From contig DWZD01000054.1 in assembly GCA_019118345.1 (NCBI GenBank), positions 1 to 64,000 on the forward strand: a stretch of 64,000 bases of DNA. Direction: 5' to 3'. Origin of the DNA: Candidatus Desulfovibrio intestinavium (lineage in GTDB: Bacteria > Desulfobacterota > Desulfovibrionia > Desulfovibrionales > Desulfovibrionaceae). Both the position numbers and the translations under genes were made by a program. Positions within the stretch are counted from its first letter, which is position 1. The number at the start of each line of letters is the position of its first letter. Positions 55,607 to 64,000 of the stretch are shown piece after piece. The notes beneath the pieces are model-generated. The model was not told the origin of the DNA. It did no database searches and saw only the letters and a program-made list of their open reading frames with translations.

Positions 55607-55633
55607 CGGCCTGCCGCCCCAGCAGGCCGTTTT
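55607..55633 (+). terminator. Intrinsic terminator 30-60 bases after the sigma-54 promoter
   Basis: CGGCCTGC (55607-55614) pairs perfectly with GCAGGCCG (55622-55629) around a 7-nt loop and is followed by TTTT-CC-TT. It would end a transcript of about 60 nt or act as an attenuator ahead of the agmatinase gene. Confidence 0.7.
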
Positions 55634-55781
55634 CCTTATGGGGGGTCTGGCGACGGCAGGCGTCCGGCGTGGAGGCTGTTTTGCCTTTTTCCGCCGCCTG
55701 TGCTAATGCTCCCCGCCGTGGCAGGGGCGCGACCCCTTGCCCGGCCTTCAGCCTTTCCCCACGCCTTGCCCGGAGTGCAGC

Positions 55782-56645
55782 ATGTCCCAGCCCTCGTTCC
55801 TTGATTCCGAATACGCCCCCGTCAGCCCGCGTGACGCCGCCTTTCATCTCATTCCCGCGCCGCTGGAACAGAGCGTTTCCTATGGCGGCGGCACGGCGCG
55901 CGGCCCGCAGGCCATTCTTGAGGCGTCCCGCCAGCTCGAGGCCTGGGACGGCATCAGCGCCCCGGGCGAGGCCGGCCTGTACACCGCCCCTGCCGTGGAC
56001 TGCACCGGCCCGGTGGAGGGCGTGCTGGATCGCATCGGGGCCGCCGTGCGGCAGGCGCTGGCCTGCGGGGCGCTGCCCGTGCTGCTGGGCGGCGAACACA
56101 CCGTGACCCTGGGCGCCTTGCGCGCGCTGGCCGCCGCCGGTGAGCCTTTCGGCATCGTGCAGTTTGACGCCCATGCCGATCTGCGCCCCAGCTACGAAGG
56201 CAGCATCTATTCCCATGCCTGCGTCATGCACCGGGCCGTGGCCGATCTCGGCCTGCCGCTGGCGCAGTTTGCCGTGCGCGACATGAGCCGGGAGGAAGCC
56301 GCCGTACGGCAGCGGTACGGCGTCCTTCACCATGATGCCGCGCAGCTGGCCCGCGAGGGTCTGCCCGCCCGGCCGCTGCCGGACGATTTTCCCCGCCGTC
56401 TCTATATTTCCTTTGACGTGGACGGCCTTGACGCCTCGCTCATGCCCGCCACGGGCACGCCCTCGCCCGGCGGTCTGTTCTGGCACGAGGCCCTCAGGCT
56501 GGTGGAAGCCTGCCTGCCGGGCCGGGAGATCATCGGTCTGGACGTGGTGGAGCTGGCCCCCATCGCGGGGCTGCATCATGCGGATTTCACGGCGGCCAAG
56601 CTCGTTCACTGCCTCATGGGCTTTGCCCAACGGGCGGCGTCATGA
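55782..56645 (+). CDS. speB: Agmatinase / ureohydrolase family protein
   Basis: Agmatinase hydrolyses agmatine to putrescine and urea with two Mn ions. The 287-residue protein has all metal-ligand blocks: GGEH (His106), DAHADL (Asp129, His131, Asp133) and SFDVDGLD, plus LDVVELAP near the end. Guanidinobutyrase or formiminoglutamase activity cannot be excluded from motifs alone. GGAG precedes the ATG. A sigma-54-type promoter and a terminator lie about 200 bases upstream. panB follows after 43 bases. Confidence 0.88.
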   Translation: MSQPSFLDSEYAPVSPRDAAFHLIPAPLEQSVSYGGGTARGPQAILEASRQLEAWDGISAPGEAGLYTAPAVDCTGPVEGVLDRIGAAVRQALACGALPVLLGGEHTVTLGALRALAAAGEPFGIVQFDAHADLRPSYEGSIYSHACVMHRAVADLGLPLAQFAVRDMSREEAAVRQRYGVLHHDAAQLAREGLPARPLPDDFPRRLYISFDVDGLDASLMPATGTPSPGGLFWHEALRLVEACLPGREIIGLDVVELAPIAGLHHADFTAAKLVHCLMGFAQRAAS

Positions 56646-56688
56646 GCTTTCCGCCACGCGGCAGGCATTCAGCAACGGAGAAAACAGC

Positions 56689-57513
56689 ATGAAGGAAACC
56701 GCCGTTACCTTTCGCGCGGCCAAGGGCCAGCGCAAATTGGCCATGCTCACGGCCTATGACTACACTACCGCCCGCCTCATGGAGCAAAGCGGGGTCGATG
56801 CCCTGTTGGTGGGCGATTCCCTCGGCATGGTCGTGCTCGGCCACAGCGATACCCTCAGCGTCACCATGGAGGACATGATCCGCCACTGTGCCGCCGTGGC
56901 CCGGGGCTGCGAACGGCCCCTGCTGGTCTGCGACATGCCCTTCATGAGCTATCAGCTTTCGGCGGAACAGGCCTGCGCCAATGCCGGACGGCTGGTCAAG
57001 GAGGGGCGCGCCCAGGCCGTCAAGCTCGAAGGCGGCGCGGAATTTGCCGAACAGGTGCGCGCCATTGTGCGGGCCTCCATCCCGGTCATGGGGCATATCG
57101 GCCTCACGCCGCAATCCGTGCATGCCCTCGGCGGTTTCAAGGTGCAGGGCAAGGCCCCGGAAGCCGCCCAGAAGCTCCTTGACGACGCCCGCGCCCTCGA
57201 GGTGGCCGGAGCCTTTGCCCTGGTGCTCGAATGCGTGCCCGCCCCCCTGGCCGCCCGCATCAGCGCCGCCGTGAGCATCCCCACCATCGGCATCGGAGCC
57301 GGGCCGGACTGCGACGGGCAGGTGCTCGTCTGGCAGGACATGCTGGGCATGGTGGACGGCCTCTCCCCCAAGTTCGTCCGCCACTTCGCCGAATGCGGCA
57401 CGGACATGCGCGCCGCCTTCAGCGCCTATGTGCAGGCCGTGCGGGAGGGGAGCTTTCCCGCCGGGGAGCATTGCTTTTCCATGAACGAGGAGATGCTCGG
57501 CAAGCTGTATTGA
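56689..57513 (+). CDS. panB: 3-Methyl-2-oxobutanoate hydroxymethyltransferase
   Basis: PanB makes ketopantoate from ketoisovalerate and methylene-tetrahydrofolate, the first committed step to pantothenate. The 274-residue protein has MLTAYDYTTARL, VGDSLGMVVLGHSDTL, KLEGG, GHIGLTPQS and IGIGAGPDCDGQ with the metal and substrate residues in usual order. CGGAG precedes ATG at 56689, which gives the standard N terminus. Together with panC earlier in the window only ketopantoate reduction is missing from the local pathway. Confidence 0.97.
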   Translation: MKETAVTFRAAKGQRKLAMLTAYDYTTARLMEQSGVDALLVGDSLGMVVLGHSDTLSVTMEDMIRHCAAVARGCERPLLVCDMPFMSYQLSAEQACANAGRLVKEGRAQAVKLEGGAEFAEQVRAIVRASIPVMGHIGLTPQSVHALGGFKVQGKAPEAAQKLLDDARALEVAGAFALVLECVPAPLAARISAAVSIPTIGIGAGPDCDGQVLVWQDMLGMVDGLSPKFVRHFAECGTDMRAAFSAYVQAVREGSFPAGEHCFSMNEEMLGKLY

Positions 57514-58011
57514 GCTGGCGGGGCGTATGCCCGCGGAGTGCAGCAGGGCGGGCCTGACCCGGGGCCTGCCCGAGGCCGAACGCTGGGCGGCGCACGGGGC
57601 CTGCCTGCGCCTGCCGCTGGCGGCATGTTGCCGGAAATGCGTACTGTTGCGGAACGGGCCGCAAACTTGACGAAAGGCCCTGTCTGGCTTATTCGCTAAA
57701 AAGTAACGACTCCGACAGGGCGGAGGAGAGTCGTGCGGCGCTCCTGCGCCGATACGTCCTGTCGCGTGACGTTTTTTGCCTGCCTGCGGCGTGCGGCCTG
57801 CCCGAACAGGGGGACGGTTCCGGCAATCCCGCGCTGCCAGAGCGGAGCGCCTGCTTGGACGCCGCTCTTTTCTCTGACGTTCCGCCGTGACAGGAACGTG
57901 CTGCCGTGCAGGGCGTCCGACGTCCTCTTCTCCCGAGTGTGGCATCGACGGATCCGCCAGAAGGATGGATCTCTCGCTCTTTCCTTTCCTTTCTCTGATC
58001 TGGAGAGCAGC
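57514..58011. promoter_or_regulatory. Gene-free stretch with a weak promoter and inverted repeat before the cyclase gene
   Basis: TTGACG (57667-57672) and TATTCG (57690-57695) have 17-base spacing. The arms GCCCTGTC (57677-57684) and GACAGGGC (57714-57721) bracket the -10 region. The remainder up to the cyclase start is open in one frame but lacks a ribosome site and codes for no recognisable protein. Confidence 0.3.
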
Positions 58012-59298
58012 ATGCCCCAATATGTAGCCGATGATTTTGCGCAGCAGCTTTCGGCCTTTTCTCCGGGATTCTGGTTTTTTGACGGCGAGCATTTCAAGCT
58101 GGATACCCAGATGCGGAATCTTTGGCAGGTGGAAGAGAATGAACTGTCGCTCGAAACCTTCCTGGCTGGCATTGACGCCAAGGGCGCGAATTTTCTGCGA
58201 CGGTTTTTTTTCACTTTCCATGAGGAATTGCTGACGATCAAATTTGCCACCGCAAAGGAAGACAGGAAGGAAATCCTGATGCAGGGAAGCGTCCTGTCCC
58301 GTGAGGAGGATGGGCGCGTTTCCTGTTGTTCCGGGTACTGCATCGAGCTGAAGACGCAATTTTCCATTCCGAGAGTGCTGCATTCCCATGAGCTGGGCAT
58401 GTGGGAATGGAACGGCATTTCCGGCGAGTGTCACTTCTGCGAAGATTATCGCAGGATGCTGGGCTATGGCCCTGACGATGCCTTCCCGCAGACGTTCGAG
58501 GAATGGATCACCCTTGTGCATCCCGAAGATCTGGATGTCGTCGATTTTCAGCGCAAGCTGGCTGTCTATCCGGAATTTGGCGACAATTTCGAATGCTCCA
58601 TCCGGCTCAGGCACAAGAACGGCCACTATATCTGGACAATCGGCAAGGGGTTCGTTTCCCAGCGGAATCATCTGGGGCATGCCGTCTCGCTCCACGGCAC
58701 CAATCAGAATATCGAGATAATGCGCAAAAAGTATGAGGAGTCCCTGCAGGAGGTCATGCGGGATTCGCTGACGAACTGCTACAGCCGGGATTTCTTCAAA
58801 AACAAGTGGAACGAGGTGTTGCGGCGCGATGCCTATCCGCTCAGCTTTCTCTACATCGACATTTGCGGCCTGAAGATGATCAACGACCTGCTCGGCCATG
58901 ATGTCGGCGACAAGGTGATTGTCACGGCTGTCGGCATCATCGAGCGCACCATCCAGATGCCCAAGTTTGTCATCAGGATGGGCGGCGACGAGTTTCTCGT
59001 CGTCTTGCCCAACTGCACGTCCGAACTGGCGTCCGAATGCATGAAGAATCTGAAAAAGGTCGTCGCCCTGCGCGCGGATACGGATATCCCCGTGCTCTTT
59101 TCCATCGGGCATTCGTCAATGATCTTCAAATCTCCCCTGCGGGAGAGCATTCAGAGCGCCGAACGGGAAATGCAGCGCAACAAGGAGGTCGCGCGCGAGG
59201 AGGATCGCCTCCTGCTGAATGCCTTTGTCGAGCGCACCAAGGGCGAAAAGGTGCACTATACCGACTCGCGCCTGCAGGATACGCAGGGAGATGCCTAG
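58012..59298 (+). CDS. PAS-GGDEF diguanylate cyclase
   Basis: The 428-residue protein should make c-di-GMP from two GTP. An N-terminal region of about 110 residues is followed by a PAS domain (GMWEWNGISGECHFCEDYRR, then WITLVHPEDLD). The GGDEF domain has the intact active site RMGGDEF (about 322-328) and the usual DSLTNCYSRDFF start. The inhibitory RxxD site is absent: the positions read Q and K, so product inhibition by that site is unlikely. No membrane helix is visible. ATG at 58012 has GGAG upstream; the longer open frame before it has no ribosome site. Confidence 0.88.
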   Translation: MPQYVADDFAQQLSAFSPGFWFFDGEHFKLDTQMRNLWQVEENELSLETFLAGIDAKGANFLRRFFFTFHEELLTIKFATAKEDRKEILMQGSVLSREEDGRVSCCSGYCIELKTQFSIPRVLHSHELGMWEWNGISGECHFCEDYRRMLGYGPDDAFPQTFEEWITLVHPEDLDVVDFQRKLAVYPEFGDNFECSIRLRHKNGHYIWTIGKGFVSQRNHLGHAVSLHGTNQNIEIMRKKYEESLQEVMRDSLTNCYSRDFFKNKWNEVLRRDAYPLSFLYIDICGLKMINDLLGHDVGDKVIVTAVGIIERTIQMPKFVIRMGGDEFLVVLPNCTSELASECMKNLKKVVALRADTDIPVLFSIGHSSMIFKSPLRESIQSAEREMQRNKEVAREEDRLLLNAFVERTKGEKVHYTDSRLQDTQGDA

Positions 59299-59457
59299 CC
59301 GCCTTCCCTCTGCGTGAGGGGACGCCTGCGCCGTCGGCATGCGCGCCTTGCCGCGGTCAGGGGCAAGAAGCCGTGCGCGGCCTGTCCGACGGCCCGAGCG
59401 CCGCGCCGCACGCTGCAAAAATCTGGCGGCAGCTTGCGGGGGCGGAGCGGCCCGCCG

Positions 59458-59655
59458 CTATTGCGGGTCAAAGCCAATGGCGGCAATGGCGTCGCGCAGG
59501 GCCGCCATGTCCACGGGCGCGCTCTCCTCGAAGCGCAGCTCCCCTGCTTCCGGATCCGCCACCGGATGTTCAACGCCGGGAATCTTGGCGGCAGCCTCTT
59601 CCACAGCGGCCTTGCAGTGACCGCAGCGCATTCCGTTCACCATGAGTACGGGCAT
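59458..59655 (-). CDS. copZ: Copper chaperone CopZ-like (heavy-metal-associated domain)
   Basis: The 65-residue HMA protein has the metal-binding MRCGHC (CxxC near residue 11) and a ferredoxin-like fold ending DAIAAIGFDPQ. It should carry Cu(I) to the ATPase encoded divergently. ATG at 59655 has GGAGGAA upstream; an ATG 22 codons earlier is less likely because its ribosome site is too close. Confidence 0.85.
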   Translation of the reverse strand: MPVLMVNGMRCGHCKAAVEEAAAKIPGVEHPVADPEAGELRFEESAPVDMAALRDAIAAIGFDPQ

Positions 59656-59719
59656 GGGGGATTCCTCCAGAAAAAAAAAGGCCTGAGTATTGATTTTCAT
59701 TTTCACTCGGTTCATGCTC

Positions 59720-59748
59720 CTTGTACACCCGCCCGTGCACGGCGTCAA
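59720..59748 (-). promoter_or_regulatory. Promoter of copZ with a palindrome in its spacer
   Basis: On the minus strand TTGACG (59748-59743) and TACAAG (59725-59720) are 17 bases apart. The spacer contains the perfect palindrome CCGTGCACGG (59733-59742), a possible binding site for a metal-responsive regulator. The palindrome lies 100 bases before copA, so it could serve both genes. Confidence 0.4.
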
Positions 59749-59843
59749 GCCGGAGCGGCCCGGCGGCAGCGGGAGCAATGGCGTTCTCCATGCCGGGCGC
59801 GGCGGGGCGCATCCTCCATTTCAGTCACACGCGGAGAAAAGTC

Positions 59844-62240
<2,397 letters not shown>

Positions 62241-62241
62241 T

Positions 62242-62673
62242 ATGGCATCAGCACTGCATCCCGGCCTCGTCCACGAACGGGAAATCACGGTCACCCGGGA
62301 AATGATGGCCTCCAGCGTGGGCAGCGGCCTCGTCCATGTCTATGCCACGGCCATGATGATCGCCGGCATGGAAGGCACGGCCGTGGAACTGCTCCAGCCC
62401 TTCCTGCCCGAAGGCTTCACCACCGTGGGCACGCAGGTGAACGTCTCCCATGTCTCGGCCACGCCCTGCGGCATGAAGGTGCGCTTCCGGGCCGAACTGA
62501 CGGCCATTGCCGGCAACGGCAAGGGCTTCACCTTCCGCGTGACCGCCCATGACGCCGGTGGCCTCATCGGCGAAGGCACGCACGAGCGGGTCATGGTCAA
62601 TGCCGAAGCCTTCGAGCAGCGGATCCATACCAAGGCGGAAAACCTCCTTCACCGCGCGCCGTCGGCTTCCTGA
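62242..62673 (+). CDS. Hot-dog-fold thioesterase, FlK-like
   Basis: The 143-residue protein resembles the fluoroacetyl-CoA thioesterase (FlK) group: SSVGSGLVHVYATAMMIAGMEGTA with the acidic residue, then TQVNVSHVSATPCGM with the catalytic-type His. Its true substrate is unknown; general acyl-CoA housekeeping is likely. The start ATG has GGGGA upstream and lies one base after copA, so it shares the copA transcript, an odd pairing with no clear functional link. Confidence 0.8.
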   Translation: MASALHPGLVHEREITVTREMMASSVGSGLVHVYATAMMIAGMEGTAVELLQPFLPEGFTTVGTQVNVSHVSATPCGMKVRFRAELTAIAGNGKGFTFRVTAHDAGGLIGEGTHERVMVNAEAFEQRIHTKAENLLHRAPSAS

Positions 62674-62695
62674 ACCGGTGCCGCCCGCGCGTGAG

Positions 62696-62748
62696 TTGAC
62701 AGGGGGGCCACTCGTCCCTACCTTACCGGCAGCCCCCCGGGGGGCTGC
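62696..62748 (+). promoter_or_regulatory. Promoter and GC palindrome upstream of ribBA
   Basis: TTGACA (62696-62701) and TACCTT (62719-62724) have 17-base spacing. The perfect palindrome GCAGCCCCCCGGGGGGCTGC (62729-62748) would lie at the transcript's 5' end. No FMN-riboswitch sequence blocks are present between it and the ATG. Confidence 0.45.
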
Positions 62749-62792
62749 ATTATGCCTTACCGCCGCCGTGCGCGGCAGGAGAAGAGAAAACC

Positions 62793-64000
62793 ATGCCCCT
62801 GTGCACCATTCCCGAAGCCCTGGCCGAACTGCGGCAGGGCAGGATGATTATTCTGGTTGACGACGAGGATCGCGAAAATGAGGGCGATCTGACCATGGCC
62901 GCCGAATTCGTCACCCCCGAGGCCATCAATTTCATGGCCAAATACGGACGTGGCCTCATCTGCCTGCCGCTGGCCCCGCATATGGCCGACCGGCTGGATC
63001 TGCCCCTCATGACCCGGCGCAACAGCTCGCGCTTCGGCACCAATTTCACGGTGTCCATCGAAGCCCGCGAAGGCACCACTACCGGCATTTCCGCCGCCGA
63101 CCGCGCCCGCACCATTCAGGTGGCCGTGGCCGACGGCGCGCGCCCCGAGGACATCGTGACCCCGGGTCATGTCTTTCCCCTGCGCGCCCGCGCCGACGGC
63201 GTGCTGGCCCGCGCCGGACAGACCGAGGGCAGCGTGGATCTGGCCCGTCTGGCCGGATTGCGCCCGGCAGCCGTCATCTGCGAAATCATGAAGGATGACG
63301 GCAGCATGGCCCGCATGCCCGATCTGGAGGCCTTTGCCGCCGAGCACAATCTCAAGATCGCCGCCGTCAAGGACATCATCCGCTACCGCATGGAGCGCGG
63401 GCAGGTTTCCGTCAAATGCGAGGCCAAGGCCCACCTGCCCAGCCAGTTCGGCGACTTCACCATCTGCGCCTACGAGAGCGAACGCGAAGCCGGTACCCAT
63501 ATCGCCCTCATCAAGGGCGACATCAGCGGCCCCGAACCCGTGCTCGTGCGCGTGCACAGCGAGTGCCTCACCGGCGACGCCCTCGGTTCCCTGCGCTGCG
63601 ACTGCCGTGCCCAGCTCGGCGCGGCCCTCAGCCAGATCGAGCGCGAAGGACGCGGCGCGCTGCTCTACATGCGGCAGGAAGGGCGCGGCATCGGTCTCGC
63701 CAACAAGATCCGCGCCTATGCCCTGCAGGACGAGGGCTATGATACCGTGGAAGCCAACCGCAAGCTCGGCTTCCCCCCTGATCTGCGCGACTACGGCACC
63801 GGCGCGCAGATTCTCGTGGATCTCGGCATCCACAAGGTGCGTCTGCTCACCAACAATCCCAAGAAAATCGTCGGCCTCTCCGGCTACGGCATCGAAATCG
63901 TCGAGCGCGTCCCCATCGAAGTGGAGGCCTGCCCGGAAAACGAGGCCTACCTCCGTACCAAGAAAGACAAAATGCACCATCTCCTCAGCCACATCTGCGG
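62793..64000 (+). CDS. ribBA: Bifunctional 3,4-dihydroxy-2-butanone-4-phosphate synthase / GTP cyclohydrolase II (partial, runs off the right edge)
   Basis: The protein makes both precursors of riboflavin. 402 codons are visible and no stop is reached. Residues 1-200 are the RibB part: [11 protein letters not shown] (metal and substrate acids), GRGLICLPL and TPGHVFPL. From about 205 the RibA part follows with the zinc site [17 protein letters not shown], the [17 protein letters not shown] loop and [20 protein letters not shown] precedes the ATG. Confidence 0.97.
   Translation, partial: MPLCTIPEALAELRQGRMIILVDDEDRENEGDLTMAAEFVTPEAINFMAKYGRGLICLPLAPHMADRLDLPLMTRRNSSRFGTNFTVSIEAREGTTTGISAADRARTIQVAVADGARPEDIVTPGHVFPLRARADGVLARAGQTEGSVDLARLAGLRPAAVICEIMKDDGSMARMPDLEAFAAEHNLKIAAVKDIIRYRMERGQVSVKCEAKAHLPSQFGDFTICAYESEREAGTHIALIKGDISGPEPVLVRVHSECLTGDALGSLRCDCRAQLGAALSQIEREGRGALLYMRQEGRGIGLANKIRAYALQDEGYDTVEANRKLGFPPDLRDYGTGAQILVDLGIHKVRLLTNNPKKIVGLSGYGIEIVERVPIEVEACPENEAYLRTKKDKMHHLLSHIC

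Larger units (their letters stand above)
55365..55781. other. Gene-free stretch with a sigma-54-type promoter and a terminator
   Basis: The GC-rich left part gives way to an AT-rich patch (55455-55510, with a TTGACT and A/T runs). The promoter and hairpin entered separately follow, then GC-rich sequence to the agmatinase start. No open frame with a ribosome site was found. Confidence 0.6.

Noticed and set aside
57733..58011. 93-codon N-terminal extension of the diguanylate cyclase
   Set aside because: Cys/Arg-rich low-quality sequence without a ribosome site, whereas ATG at 58012 has GGAGAGCAGC directly upstream.
62674..62792. Possible FMN riboswitch ahead of ribBA
   Set aside because: The characteristic GGGTGAAATTCCC and ACCGGCGGT blocks are absent; only a palindrome is present.

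Overview
The window reads as a chromosomal segment of a GC-rich sulfate-reducing deltaproteobacterium, most likely a Desulfovibrionaceae member. The inference rests on a homocitrate-synthase-type (Re-)citrate synthase candidate next to isocitrate dehydrogenase, a fused CobA-HemD protein, a NikK/NikL-like nickel-uptake accessory pair with NikR-like operators, and purine-arm hairpins at gene ends. No tRNA, rRNA, CRISPR array, transposase or integrase was found.

Layout: (1) 1-10250, core genes: a duplicated protein of unknown function, LepA, a small coiled-coil protein, citrate synthase plus Icd with an operator-like promoter, an RNase II-family protein and PlsY. (2) 10299-33355, one 23-kb block of seventeen minus-strand genes, mostly overlapping by 1-13 bases. 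It holds sugar-nucleotide enzymes (WecB, WecC), four glycosyltransferases, a dedicated KAS III/ACP/ketoreductase/acyltransferase set, two polysaccharide-deacetylase/methyltransferase paralogues (one fused to a heparinase-like domain), a B12-radical SAM enzyme, a tandem methyltransferase and a RidA/chorismatase-like protein. It looks like a surface-glycan or protein-glycosylation island that decorates an amino sugar with an acyl group made in situ. (3) 34148-42371, housekeeping: PurN, CobA-HemD, PepA, HemW, the NikK/NikL-like pair and RimO.

(4) 42454-52250 opens with an EAL phosphodiesterase. The rest is the most unusual part: five tandem paralogues, each with an N-terminal membrane helix, a shared helical Sel1-like repeat core and a nearly invariant C-terminal SFARPDK tag. 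An intact cysteine-peptidase-like gene lies among them, and a decayed copy of that gene sits elsewhere in the array. I know of no described system with this composition and treat it as the main candidate for something new.

(5) 52529-64000, core metabolism again: PanC, MetK, an MnmM-like methyltransferase, a sigma-54-type promoter followed at once by an intrinsic terminator, an agmatinase-family enzyme, PanB, a diguanylate cyclase, a CopZ-like chaperone divergent from a CopA ATPase, a hot-dog thioesterase and RibBA, which runs off the right edge.

All assignments come from reading motifs and context by eye. No database search, structure prediction or comparative genomics was possible.
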